The notes below the pieces were generated by a model. The model had not been told where the DNA came from, did no database searches, and worked only from the letters and a program-made list of their open reading frames with translations. A DNA stretch of 64,000 nucleotides from Eucalyptus grandis (Eukaryota > Streptophyta > Magnoliopsida > Myrtales > Myrtaceae), in assembly GCF_016545825.1 (NCBI RefSeq), contig NC_052622.1, positions 4,531,001 to 4,595,000 on the forward strand. The letters are read 5' to 3'. Both the position numbers and the translations under genes were made by a program. This document shows positions 22,288-33,985 of this stretch, piece by piece; the first letter of the stretch is position 1, and every line of letters starts with the position of its first letter.

Positions 22288-24924
22288 ATGATTAATGCTC
22301 TCGGGTCTATGAAAATCTGTCAAGTGTTGCTACTCACTCTTGTCTTATCTCTAGCAATGATGAGCAATGTCAAGTCGAGCAATCAACAGTGTGGTTCTTC
22401 ATCCTGTGGTGACGTTCATAATATAAGCTTCCCATTTCGACTGAAGAGTGACCCGCAAGGATGTGGTGTTTCAAGATTTGAGCTGGCTTGTGAAGATAAT
22501 CGCACCATTCTAAACTTCCTTAATAGTCAATACTATGTGCAGTCTATCAATTATGTCAAACGAATAATCAAAGTGGTTGACGGCGGGCTACAAAGGGATA
22601 GCTGCTTGTCTCCCCCCCATCATCTATGGTCGCAATATGACTTCAATAGAAGTTCCTCCTCATACATCATCCTATACTTCACCAGTAGATCGATCATTGT
22701 GAACTGCTCAAAACCGGTTAGTTCTCCATTTTACATCGCTACCAATCCATGCATTCAGGGGTCATACTCTACCAACACATCATCAAATTGGAACTTGTAT
22801 GCTTTGGTCAATCCAAATGTATCGGATGTTAGGGATTTTTGCACCATTAGCAATTGGACATGGGCGTCACATGATTTTGGGGGTGGCCGGGCTCATAATA
22901 GCTCTTTCAACTACAAGCAAATCCATAAGGCCGATGGATTCGTTCTCCGCTATGTTATGAATTCATGGAAGAAAACTTTCTTTTGCTACTTTGATATCTA
23001 TAACTACTTTCGTCTCTATCGCTACTTTTATTCCAAGCGCTTATATGACAGCTACAACGGAGGTCAATTTTGTGCATCCGTGTACTATCATGGTGGTAAG
23101 TATTGATCGACCTTGAAATTTCACCGTAATTTTGCATGATTTTGTATATTCTTTCACTGGCTACTTTCTTTTGAAACTGGAAAATGAAAGGAATATCTAA
23201 TATCCAAGAAAATTATGACAAAATATACATGATAGCGTACGTCAATGTATACATGTGCCTAGATTATAATTTCTTTCAATAGAAGGGCTAAATCTGTATT
23301 GTTAAAAAACGAAAAGAAAAGAAAAAGGATTCTTGCGCGACCAACCACAAGACTAGTTTTTTGTTGGCATATAATTTAGATTTTTATTTATATTTTCTTA
23401 ATTAGTTCTTTAATTGTTGGTGATAATCCAAGAGACACACGTTAAAATCCTTAAAAAATTGTAGTCATGTATCGATAGGAGGAACAAAATTATTCATTAA
23501 TAATGAAAAGCTCTGTTTTTCTTGATTTGTAGACGATAAATTCAACTTATACAAAGTAGCTTGCTACTTACTGTATTTCCTTATGATTTTTGCTTTCCAA
23601 ACTTTTTTTTTCCTTCAATTATTTTTCACATCATTCATTCCTTCCACAGGTGTCCGAGATGATATTGCATTTTGGACAACTTTGGATTTACCATGTAAGC
23701 CACAATGATTTATTCTTACAATAATTATGGAAAAAAAAAACCTATTCTAACCTATCAAAATATTCTTTAGTTGTTTTTTGTGTAGTGAAATTCGTAATCG
23801 GGATGCCATTTGTTGCGATATTTCTGATCTACAAGTATAGAAGAAGGCACATAGCAATGGACAAGGATATTGAAGAATTCTTGCAGGCTCATAACAACTT
23901 TTTGCCCATAAGGTACTCTTACTCGAATATCAAGAAGATCACCAGAAATTTTAAGCACAAATTAGGTGAAGGGGGTTACGGTTCTGTGTACAAAGGAATG
24001 CTGAGAAGCGGCAATGAGGTAGCCATCAAGATTTTAAAGCAATCCAAGGCCCATGGCCAAGATTTTATTAGTGAAGTAGCTACTATTGGAAGAATTCACC
24101 ACGTTAATATAGTGCAACTCATTGGTTTTTGCTTTGAAGGCTCGAAACAGGCTCTCGTGTACAACTTCATGTCAAATGGATCTTTAGATAAGCATATTTT
24201 CACAAAGGAAGGTGATAAGTTTCTTGATTATAAGAAAATATATGAGATCGCTCTTGGGGTGGCGAGGGGGATTGAATATTTACATCGTGGGTGTGATATG
24301 CAAATTCTCCACTTTGATATCAAGCCTCACAACATTCTTTTAGATAAGAATTTCACACCGAAAGTTTCTGATTTTGGACTCGCGAAACTTTATCCCATTG
24401 ATCATAGCATAGTTTCAATGACTGCTGCAAGAGGAACTTTGGGATATATGGCACCTGAGTTGTTCTACAAAAACCTCGGTGGTGTATCTTATAAAGCAGA
24501 TGTCTATAGCTTTGGGATGTTGCTCATGGAAATGGCAAGTAGAAGGAAAAATGTAAATGCAAATGTGGAACACTCAAGCCAAATTTATTTTCCGCTATGG
24601 GTGTATGACCACATCAATGAAGGAGAAAGTGTTGACATGGATGAAATTGTTGGAGAGGAAAGGGAGGTGATAAAAAAGATGATAATAGTTGCACTTTGGT
24701 GTATACAATTAATTCCTGACCATCGGCCTCCAATAAACAAAGTCTTAGAAATGTTTGAAAGAGATATTGGTAATATTCAAATGCCTCCAAAACCGCTTAT
24801 GTACCCACCAGATGAGCCAATTGACGACGACATAGTCGAAATGGAATTAGAAACATTTTCAACTTCATCAAGTACTCCCATAATTTCTGCTAGTTTTCCG
24901 TTTGGAGACAGTAGTGGTGTCTAG
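22288..24924 (+). CDS. LRK10L-type receptor-like Ser/Thr kinase (intact)
   Basis: The CDS is join(22288..23095, 23650..23694, 23786..24924), 663 codons. The splice sites (gtaagt/cacag, gtaagc/tgtag) keep phase throughout. ATG 22288 was chosen because a signal peptide follows at once (residues 1-32, with [16 protein letters not shown]). The ectodomain (33-280) is GUB_WAK-like, with [30 protein letters not shown] and [19 protein letters not shown], plus N-glycosylation sites. The membrane segment is near 286-300, followed by KYRRR. The kinase has its G-loop at 345-350 (GEGGYG), Lys366, Glu381, HFD with Asp462, Asn467, DFG 480-482 and GTLGYMAPE. Phe461 makes it non-RD, typical of immune-type receptor kinases. 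It is expected at the plasma membrane, binding an unknown, perhaps wall-derived, ligand. Length and exon pattern fit the LRK10L-2 group. It is the only copy here without a lesion. Confidence 0.93.
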
Positions 24925-25594
24925 AACCACACATAGTTTAATTGGAAAAGCTTTGTTCCCCACAACATAGTATTATGTTGGAAGGAAGGTGAGCTAGTTT
25001 AGTTTGCCAGTGATTACATTTCGTCTTCTTCTAGATCTTGTCTTACTGTTGTGATATTGTACTCTCTTTTTTTGGTTGGAGTGTTATTGTACGTCATGTA
25101 TAGTTTCACCATGTGTGGTCCATACAATCTCTTAAATGGGATGCAACCGTGTTTAGGAAGTGTATTGTATATGTTCATCCAATGTGAATTCCACCTAATT
25201 CAGTTAATCATCTATAAACCAAATCACTCGTTTTGTGTAGAATATTCACCAAAGAGGGCTGCAAAACGTGCCATCTTGCATATACTTGCCAGTGGCCCAT
25301 GTCCTCTTTGACTCGGTATAAATCATTCTTTTTTCCTCGATTGCTCAAGTCGCAGAGTAGTTTTTACTTTTTATTTGTGGTTATGGCATTTAGAAGTCGC
25401 ACAGCATTTGGCTCGCCCAAATTCAAATTCTTGAAGGTCACATTAGCTCTAAATTTCAAACGATCAAAAGAAAATGGGACAATTATTTAGAAAAGTCTTG
25501 CAACTTGTAAACATAATGCTTTTGAATCTTAAAACTTTCATTTTGTTCGTCTAAGTCTTAAAACTTGTAACTTGGTGCGCATGATCCTTCTGTT
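24925..25594. other. 3' flank of the intact kinase
   Basis: Probable 3' UTR and intergenic sequence. Short open stretches (25051-25311, 25233-25490) have no recognised motif. A taatgttgtgttattgtaca-like 3' segment is shared with the flank of pseudogene A. Confidence 0.5.
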
Positions 25595-25746
25595 AAGTTG
25601 CGAATGCCTCCCAAGCCGCTTCTATACCCAAGTGATCATGTGCCTGCCTATGACTAAGGTGAAAACTTGATTGAACTAGAAAATCGTTCAACTTTATCCA
25701 GTGTTCCACTAATTTCTTCTTCATCCCAATGTGAAGACGAGATTTA
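25595..25746 (+). pseudogene. LRK10L C-terminal tail relic F
   Basis: It reads RMPPKPLLYPSDHVP and then, after a stop, ENLIELENRSTLSS...PLISSSSQCEDEI and a stop. This matches the post-kinase tail of the intact gene ([14 protein letters not shown] ... [13 protein letters not shown]). No kinase domain precedes it, so it is a 3' scrap of another LRK10L copy. Confidence 0.7.
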
Positions 25747-25748
25747 GT

Positions 25749-26045
25749 TTAATTAGGGGGATCCTTCTTCACATTTAAACAATGTGACACCGATGACACG
25801 TTGGTTTTGGGGAAAAAAAATGCAGCAGGTGAATCACACATAATGTATCTTGGAGTGTTGTTCTCGTGATACATGGAGCTTGGAGAAGGGAAACTATCTT
25901 CTTCTGCTTGGGTTGCATCAGTGGGAGTCATGGAATTGGAATGCAAGTCCGTGAGCGCGGCTGATGGCACCCAAACCCGACCGGCTTGTAGAACCCACTG
26001 ATGGCATACGATCAGTTGGATAGGATTGAAAATGGTTTGGCACAT
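25749..26045 (-). other. Unidentified 98-codon minus-strand open frame
   Basis: The middle of the peptide (DLHSNSMTPTDATQAEEDSF) has a plausible coding composition. No domain is recognised, and the frame is flanked by relics on both sides. It may be a relic exon or chance. Confidence 0.25.
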
Positions 26046-26670
26046 TAGAGAAGCTACGTGCGCTAGATTAAGAAAAATATAAAGACTTCATCTCTCGCTA
26101 CGATCATGTGAGGGTTGATTGGCCCTTACGACCACCCGCTGGGGTTGGCCGACCCTCGAGGTTCTGAGTGCCTGCTCGTGGTGATGACCAACAGCTCAGA
26201 CCTCTGGTTGAGTAGGAGTCTTTCTCGGGGCTTGGTGTCTCTTCAAGACTTCTCCAACTATCTCTGTGTTCCTTTTTTCTTTTCATTTTAATTCTTGACT
26301 TTTTATTTATTTTTTATTTATTTTCTTTTTTGTTTCTTTTCAATTTAGGTTCTTCATATGATGTGGTGTCCACATATACATACAAATTCGATAATTTCAA
26401 GGATTGATTTGTTCTTTTTGAAGATATTAAGAGTTGATAGCATTTTAATTGAGAACACCCAGTAGTCATACTTTTGACGGGAGAAAGCCATTCCTCTTGA
26501 TCTTTTTCGAGAACTAAATTTTGGAATCGATAAAACAAAAGAATGACAAAACATAAGCAAAATAAGGGGATTGACTTTAGCGTAGTTTGCTAATTCCTGT
26601 ATTTTGCAGAAGAATTGCCTTCGTGGCTATCTATTTACATTTCTCGTTTCCTGAGTGTGCTCTCCTGATA
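26046..26670. other. Intergenic, no recognisable gene
   Basis: A moderately GC-rich patch (26110-26230, gttggccgaccctcg) is followed by a T-rich tract. Nothing coding is supported. Confidence 0.4.
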
Positions 26671-28847
26671 TGGAGCAATGCGTCTCTTTCTCTCTTCCCG
26701 CCACCGTCCAATATCAAAGCTCCCTCCTTCCCGCCAAAACCTCTCCCCCTCTCGCTCCTCGACCGCCGCCTCATCACCCCACCACCGTAGCGGCGACCTC
26801 CCTGGAGCAATGTCCCACCCCGACCTCATGTCCCGTGATGGGTCCCATCCCGACCTCCGCACCTTCTCTCTCCTCCTCAAGTCTGTTCGCTCTCGGAGGC
26901 GGGTCCATCGCGTGCTGGCTCCGTAGCAGCTCGAGGCCCACTCGGGGATTCTCATCTCGCTCATTAGTCTCTACTCAAAATGCAATGACTGGGCCGAGGC
27001 CGAGAGGATACTTATGGACATGGGTCAGAAAAGGGACTTGGTTTCTTGAAGTTTGAAGCGGTTGAAATTTTGCTTCATATGCTTGAAGATGATTTTTTTT
27101 TACCTAACAATTATTGTTTCGTGGCGGTTATTCGGGCTTGTTCAGTTCCGGAGAATGCATCAATTGGTTATACAATTTTCGGGTTTATAATCAAAAGCGG
27201 CTACGTAAATTATGATGTGTGCGGTGGGTGTGCATTTTAATTGACATGTTTGCGAAATGTAGTGCTGATTTTGTTTCAGCTCGTAAGGTGTTGAGAAAAG
27301 GCCCGAGAGGAGTGTGGTTGCTTGGACTTTGATGATGACAAGATGTACTCTGGTGGGTTGTCCAAGAAAGCTGTTGATTTGTTTCTCCATAAGCTTGTGA
27401 GTGGGACTGTGGCAGATAGATCCACACTCGAAGCTGTTTTGTCAGCAAGTTAGGAGTTGGAGTTGCAATCGCTGGGGTTGCAGTTGCAATGCTGGGTTAT
27501 ACAGTCTGGATTCACTTCGGATGTCTGTGTTAGATGCAGCTCAGTGGACATGTACCTGAAGTGTGTAGCTAGTGGATTGCTTAATGATTGGAGAAAGGTG
27601 TTTGATCGGGTGCAAGATCATAATCACGGGAAGTATCAAACTCTTCTCAGAAATGATAAAAGGTCCCATGAGGCCAAACCATTTCGCATTTGCTAGTGTT
27701 CTCAAGGCACGTGGAAGTACTTGTGATGTGGATATGGGGATACAAATATACACGCTAGCTACAAGATTGGGCTTTGCTGGTTATACTTGCGTGGGTTATT
27801 CTCTTATTAGCACATATTCTGAGTCCCACCACATGGAAGACACTTAGAGAGCTTTTGATGCACTATTTGAAAAGAATTTAATTTCTTATAATGCCCTTGC
27901 GGATGCCTATGCCAAGGGCTTGGAGTCCAATGAAGCCTTTGAACTGCTACATGAAATTGAGGAGAGGAATCAGAATGGGTGCTTCTACATTTGCCAGCCT
28001 TTTAGGTGGAGCTGCCTGTATCTGCGCTATTGGTGAAGGGGAGCAAATCCATGGGAGATGGTAAAATCAGGGCTGGACTCAAATCAGTGCATTTCCAATG
28101 CTTTGATCACTGCGCATTCAAGGTGGGGAAAACCTAGAAGCTGCTTTTCTAGTTTTCCGTGAGATGCGAGAATTGACCACTATGCATGCTTGGTGGACTT
28201 ATTGGGTGGATCGGAATCCTTCCCATGAGATTATAAATTCAATGCCTCTCAGGGCAGACACACTAGTCAGGTCTGATGTACATTTTTTGGAGCTTGCTGA
28301 GTTCACGGCAATGTTGAACTTGCAAAACAAGCTGCAGCAATGATATTTTAGTAGGACGGAACTACCCTGCTGCTTATGTTTTTCTATCAAATATTTATGC
28401 TTCGGCTGGTCTTGGGAAGATGCAGCAGCAATCAGAAAGAAGATGAAACTGAAATATCTTACAAAGAAGCCAGTTGTAGTTGTATTCAAGCGAAAAATAA
28501 TGTTCACAAGTAACATATGTAGGCAACGCTTCATGCCCAAAGGCACAGGAGATTTCTCACAAGACCGATTGGCTAGTTGAATAAAGAAACTGGGTTATGT
28601 TCTGACTACTGAATTTGTTCTTCATCATGTGGAGAAGGGACAAAAGGAACAATATTTGCTCCAGAACAGTGAATGAAATTGCTGTTGTTTTTAGCCTTAT
28701 AAGCACTCCAGTCCAAAATCTATCAGGGTGTTTAAGAATCTCCGCGTTTGCGGAGATCGTCATTCTGCGATCAAGTATGTCTCCATGGCGACCAGAAGAT
28801 GTATGGTCGTAAGGGATGCAAGCCAGTTCCACCATTTTAGGGACTAA
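26671..28847 (+). pseudogene. EMB2261: PPR-DYW protein pseudogene (EMB2261/At3g49170-like)
   Basis: Successive pieces in shifting frames follow the order of an organellar PPR protein of the PLS-DYW class. First comes a Ser/Pro-rich transit-like N-terminus (26671-26800), then SHPDLMSRDGSHPDLRTFSL and PNNYCFVAVIRACSVPENA. Next are SADFVSARKV, SGFTSDVCVRCSSVDMYLK, MRPNHFAFASVLKA, KNLISYNALADAYAKGLES and NEAFELLHEI. The end is SIRVFKNLRVCGDRHSAIKY and a QFHHFRD stop at 28845-28847. The order and wording match what I recall of Arabidopsis EMB2261. It has many stops, frameshifts and missing repeats. The DYW zinc motif CxxCH is CGDRH here, and the terminal DYW is lost. PPR proteins of this class edit or stabilise organelle RNA. 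Since the Arabidopsis gene is essential, a working copy should exist elsewhere. Confidence 0.85.
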
Positions 28848-29774
28848 ACATGCTCATGCAATGACTATTGACGACGATGCTTCTTAAATTGTCTCATTCA
28901 TTGTGTAAATTGAATCTCCATTTTAGATTTTCTCCTTTGTTCCTATGTTACTTGAACTGGGATTCTATTATTTCCCTAGCAAGCCCAACAATGTAAATAT
29001 CATGTCCTGAAAGGTATATAGATTTGGTACTCCTACTGTCGGAATACCAAGCAGAAGACCTCAAATGAAGCTCGCAATATCTCAGCAATATGATTCATGG
29101 AATTGAAAACAGTCATGCTTTGCCTTTGGATTTTCCTGGAATGTGCAGTTTTCAGACACTAGATATGTATGTTCTCTTGTATCCTGAGCACTCCCGATAT
29201 GCAGTCCTGATGCCCCATAATTCATTCATTAGCTGAATATTCTGTGTGGTTTTTGTTTTGGCAATTTTGCTTGTAATGCCTCCGACTTATAGTTAGTCTG
29301 CATTTTTGGATGTGGCAATTTCTTGTGCTTTTACATCGTCAAGTTCAACCATGCGAGTTCATGCCAGATGTTGCTTCAACATTTCCCAGACTGTTGCAGA
29401 GTGGATAAATTTAGGAAGTTGGTGATTGAGAAGAAACAAGAGCAGCCTTCGTGAGCAAACAACGGTTTGAAACCAAGAGGCATGATCCTTGAGGGGTTCA
29501 TGCAATGATCAAGCATTCGCAAGTATTGTATTGACTTTCTGGTGAGGAAAATGTTTTCTGTCAAATGGGGCATCGTTCCTGCCGTGCGTCTTAGCTCCAT
29601 ATTTTTCCTCTGCAAGGCTTCTCCTCATACGGCATTGCACTTGTCAGAGCAAGGAAAGCAATAGGTCTTCGTCTCTAGTTTTCACTCAGCAAACGGCTGC
29701 ATATACTGTAACTGTCATGTTGTTTCCAAGCAATGTATTTCATCAGCGGGAGCAATCATGACTACTTTCATGTT
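28848..29774. other. Flank of the PPR relic
   Basis: Likely former 3' UTR and spacer. Open stretch 29615-29376 (-) has no recognised motif. No gene is supported. Confidence 0.4.
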
Positions 29775-29880
29775 GGCATAGAATTTAGATTTTCCTTTTG
29801 TCTTAATATGCTCCTTAACTAATAATTCACGAGACACTCTTTTGACAATTTCCTTGAAAAATAGTATTTATGTAACTTTA
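29775..29880 (+). other. Fragment of LRK10L intron 1
   Basis: tgttggcatagaatttagat followed by a diverged ...ctccttaactaataattcacgagacac matches the intron between exons 1 and 2 of the 22288 gene (about 23360-23450) and of the 61325 gene (about 62405-62480). The rest of that intron resumes at about 32480, so foreign sequence has split it. Confidence 0.6.
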
Positions 29881-30692
29881 ATAGGTATTGACATCTGAAT
29901 TTTTACGAACTAATTGAATATACATTTTTAAGGCAGGATTCATTTATGAAGTCCGGCCACATTCATTCCATTTGGGCTTTAACGCAAATGGTGAGATCCA
30001 ATTCCGTTAAGCCCATCAAGCACAGTAGCTCCAGCCCAGACAAGGACGACCATCCACCATCTCCAACTCAAGCTCTCTCTCCATCTCCGGAAGTCAGTTA
30101 CAGGACTGAAAGTTTCCTTCTTTAATAAAGTCATCTTCTCCTCAGCAAGGTCAGCCTCCATAGACGAAGCTCTCGAGCTCAATGGTAGGAATTTGATGAT
30201 CCACGGCTCACGCTCATCGCACGCTCAGGCGTTCTTGAGTTCCAGCCGCCAATATCCTTATTCTCCTTCGCCTCTTACGCGCCTGATGTTGCGCGACGTG
30301 GCATCGCGACTCTGTGCTAGCGGGTTCGGCCTTCTCGCGTTGGCGAAAAATGATTTAAGTAACCTGAACGGGTGGATCTTCACAACTCCATGATCCTTAC
30401 CATCGCATGATTTATCGATTCTTATCAAACCTTCAGGCGGAAGTTATTATAGTGGCAAATGAAGCGGCTGTGGACATTCGAAACAGTACAGCTCTATTGA
30501 TTGAAGCAGGGCACGTCTATCTACCGCGACTCATAGGAATCTGTATGCCTCCTTCAGGGGAAGACAATGTCCTTGTTCTCTCTGCCATGAGGTTTGAGGA
30601 AGCTTTCTTAGCTATTGATCCAATGAGGCCAAATGGGTACTGCACGGTGACTGTTTGATGATATGCCTCAGAGGAATAGCTTTGCTCGGAGC

Positions 30693-30864
30693 TAGACCCG
30701 TTAAACGGGTGGGTCGGGTCATAAATGGTCCGACCCAAATCGACCCATTTAATCCGTTTATGACCCGTTTATTGCAATGCAAAATTTTTGACCCATACCC
30801 GACCCGACCCATACCCAACCCATACCCGACCCATTTAATTAAACTTAATTTATTATATATATAG

Positions 30865-30895
<31 letters not shown>

Positions 30896-31667
30896 AAAAA
30901 TGGTATTGCTAAAATAATTTTATACAACACAAATTTAATGGACAATTTTTTTAAATTTTAAAATAATTATTTTAAAAATGTATTTTTAATTATTTTTTAA
31001 AATAAAATTTTAATTATTTTAATTTTTAAATATAACTTTTCTTTTTCTTTCTTCTTCTTCTTTTTCTTTGGCTGGCCGCCGGCCACGACGACGGCCGGTG
31101 GCTGGCCATAGGCGAGCCTCGAGCTCGCCCGGCTCGCCGACGCCGGCGAGCTCGAGGCTCACGAGATCCGGCGAGCTCGAGCTCGCTCAACGCCCGGCCG
31201 GCGAGGTTCGAGCCTCGCCAAACGTCGGGCCGAGGCCTCCGCCTCCCAGCATCCGGCGAGCTCGAGGTTCGCCGGCGTCGGGTGAGGCCTCCGCCTCGCC
31301 GGATCCAAGGAGCCGGAGGCTCGCGGCGTCGGGCGAGGCTCGAGCCTCGCCGATCCGGCAAGCCTCGAGGTCGCTGGCCGGTCGCCGGCCATCGCCGTGC
31401 CGGCGACCGGAGGAAGAGGAAAGAAAAAAAGAAGAAAGAAGAAAAAAAGAAGAAAAGAAAAATAAATGGGTTGCACAACCCATCTTTAGACTTTAATAGG
31501 TTTGTAAATGGGTCTAAAATGGGTACCCATTTAGGACCCATTTATTTTAGTTCTTTTAGTTTTAAAACCCATCAGGGTACCTTATTTTTTAAGGCTTGAC
31601 CTATTAATGACCCATTTATGCTTAAATGGGTCCATAAATGGGTTGCACAACCCATTTAACACCTCTA
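30693..31667. mobile_element. hAT-type MITE with 8-bp target duplication
   Basis: CTCGGAGC occurs at 30685-30692 and again at 31668-31675, directly flanking the element. The ends are TAGACCCGTTAAACGGG and the reverse complement of CCCATTTAACACCTCTA, a TIR of form TAGA....TTAAAyGGG. The 975-bp body has gacccattta/taaatgggt words in both arms, an AT microsatellite, a GC-rich core (31070-31410) and GA-rich tract. There is no transposase. An 8-bp target duplication is the hAT hallmark. Confidence 0.88.
30853..30892. repeat. (AT)n microsatellite
   Basis: About 20 AT units with one interruption, inside the hAT MITE. Confidence 0.9.
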
Positions 31668-32135
31668 CTCGGAGCAGACACGGACTGAAGGACCTGAGTA
31701 TGAGGAATAAATTTTTTAGTGGAGCCCATTTCTGCTGAGATGCGAAACTGCAGGGCTTTGCAAATGCTTTATCTCGAAGTGAATGGAATTACCAGGAAGG
31801 TTTCTTAATTCTCAGGTGAATTCAGAGGTTTGAGAATTTTTTTGTCTCTTGGAGGTAATCTTTTCTCCAGTTTAGTTCCTGCAAGTATCAGTAATCTCTC
31901 ATGGGGACTTGAAGCTTTGAAATTTTAAGAAGCAATAACTTCATCGGTAGTTTGCTGGAGCAAACGTTGGAGATGAGCATCTTGATCATTCCGGACTTCA
32001 GTGGAAATAGATTCTTGGAGCCAATTCCAGTTGGTTGGAGTGATCTTTTTTCGAGCTAACTGCCCTTGGTTTGAGCAAGTAGAATTTGTCTGGCGGGTGG
32101 CCGCTTGAGCTCATAGGTTTGCCGAGTTTGTAAGT

Positions 32136-32479
32136 CGTTGATTTACAAGAGAGCAAGCATGTCATGTGGTGATGTCCCCGAAGGGTTTAAAGTAGTTTGT
32201 TTCTCTAATTGTACAGTTCAACAGAAGATGGATTCAGTTTGTCTATTCCACATTAGATAAGAGCTACTGTGGCATTCATGCTTCTGCTGATGTTTGCTTG
32301 CCCCCTGAAGATGTAGTGATCCCCTTGTCACCGCCTTCATTCGATCCTCATCATGCATGATCGCTGCTATAGCTGAACCATCGTTACTGCCGAGGTGTAA
32401 CATGCTGGTTGCCCCACGGACCCTGCCACTGAATCGTCACGCCAAATTACTGAGATTTCGTTGGAGGGTCACGACAGTA
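32136..32479. other. Between LRR relic and kinase relic
   Basis: Possibly more decayed LRR-RLK sequence (SCGDVPEGF near 32165) but otherwise unreadable. Confidence 0.35.
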
Positions 32480-33985
32480 GGCATGAAATTATTAATTCAT
32501 AATGAAAATTACTGTTTCTCTATATTTGTTGACTGCTGAGAAAGCAAAGGGAGTTTCTTATATTGTCTATCATCTTTGTAAACTTTATTATTTCCATTTA
32601 TTTGCAAATGCACGCATGCACTCATATTCTTTTGGACAAAACTTGTGCAAAGTAGTTTTTTACTACTCCGTTTCCTCGTGAGTTCTGTTTTCCATATTTC
32701 TTTTCGTTCATTTTTTTTTTCACATCTTTCATCCCTTCCGCAGGTGTCCTACCTATATGATATTGCATTTTGGAGAATTTCTGATTTTATATTTATAGTA
32801 GGTATGCAGAAATGATTTGTTCTAAGAATAACTAAAAAAAAAAAAGAAGCTATTCCAAGCTATCAAAGTTTTCCTCAATGTTTTTTTATGTAGCGAAGTT
32901 TGTAATCGAGACACCATTTGTTGTGATATTTCTAATTTAGCAATGACCAAAAACATTGAAGAATTTCTGCACATTCATAACAACTTTTTGCCCATAAGGT
33001 ACTCTTACTCAAATTCATGAAGATCACTAGAAATTTTGAGGACAAACTAGGTGAAGGGAGGTATGGTTCTATGTACAAAGGAATGCTTGGAAGCGGCAAC
33101 AAAATCGCCATCAAGATTTTAAAATAGTCCAAGGCTCATGGTCAAGATTTTATTAGTGAAGTGGCTACTATTGGAAGGGTGCACCATGTTAATGTAGTGA
33201 ATGAAGGCTCGAAATAGGTTCTTGTGTATGATCTCATGTCAAATATATCTTCACTAATGGAGGTGATAAGTTTCTTGATAACATGAAATATATGAGATTT
33301 CTTGATTACATGAAAATATATGAGATTGCTCTTGGGGTGGCAAGGGGGATTAAATACCCACGTCAGGGGTGTGACATACAAATACCACACTTTTATATCA
33401 AGCCTCACAATATTCATTAAGACAAGAATTTCACTCTAAAAGTCTCTGACTTTGGACTCACGAAACTTTACTCCACTTCTAATAGCATAGTAGCATTGAT
33501 TGCTGCAAGATGAATCTTGGGATAGATGGTGCTCATGTTGTTCCACAAAAACATTGGTCGTGTATTTTATAAATCAAATGTCTATAGCTTTGGGATGTTG
33601 CTCATGGAAATGGAAGGTTCAAGGAAAAATGTAAATGCCATTGTGGAACACTCAAGCCAAATTTGTTGTGGGTGTTGGACTAGTCAATGAAGGAAAATGT
33701 GTTGAAATGGAAGAAGTTGCAAAATAGGAAAGGAAGGTGATAAAAAAGATGACAATAGTTGCACTTTGGTATATTCAATTAACCTTGACCATTGGTCCTC
33801 AATGAGCAAAGTCCTAGAAATGCTTGAAGAAGATATTAGTAAAATTCAAATGCATCCAAAAATGCTTATTTACCCACCGGATGAGTGACAAAGCCGAGAT
33901 GGTTCTATAAACATTGTCAACTCCATTAAGTGCTTCAACAATTTTCACTAAAATTTTCTATTTGGAGGTAGCAATGAGGTTTAGA
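32480..33985 (+). pseudogene. LRK10L kinase relic E
   Basis: It carries the 3' half of intron 1 (32480-32743), exon 2 (32744 on, GVLPI.YCILENF-like) and exon 3 from 32895 to a stop at about 33983. The readable kinase has GEGRYGSMYKGML, IAIKIL followed by a stop, [14 protein letters not shown], then an internal deletion that removes most of the QLIGFCF segment. HRD-region sequence is decayed (HFYIKPHN), followed by SDFGLTKLY and a diverged [10 protein letters not shown]. At least a dozen stops, frameshifts and a partial duplication (33285-33320, ttgatacatgaaa) are present. Its 3' flank matches that of pseudogene A, so A and E share a duplication unit. Confidence 0.85.

Larger units (their letters stand above)
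30190..32135 (+). pseudogene. LRR receptor-like kinase relic (ectodomain only)
   Basis: The N-terminal part reads like the LRRNT region (LALAKNDLSNLNGWIFTTP, about 30340-30390). After an inserted MITE (30693-31667), leucine-rich-repeat sequence follows: AEMRNCRALQMLYLEVNGIT, FSGEFRGLRIF, LVPASISNLSWGLEALK, IIPDFSGNRFLEPIPVGWSD, then LSGG and LELIGLPSL (31700-32130). Stops and frameshifts are frequent. No kinase part was found. The parent would be a plasma-membrane LRR-RLK, perhaps of the At4g36180-like type; that subfamily is a guess. Confidence 0.65.

Noticed and set aside
26635..26964. 109-codon minus-strand ORF
   Set aside because: It is antisense to the transit-peptide end of the PPR relic, whose plus-strand reading matches a known protein.
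30405..30658. 83-codon plus-strand ORF as a separate gene
   Set aside because: It lies between LRR-kinase relic pieces in a frame unlike the LRR frame; no domain is recognised.
31026..31599. ORFs of up to 171 codons on both strands
   Set aside because: Same situation inside the hAT MITE core. Low-complexity translation and simultaneous opening on several frames argue against coding.
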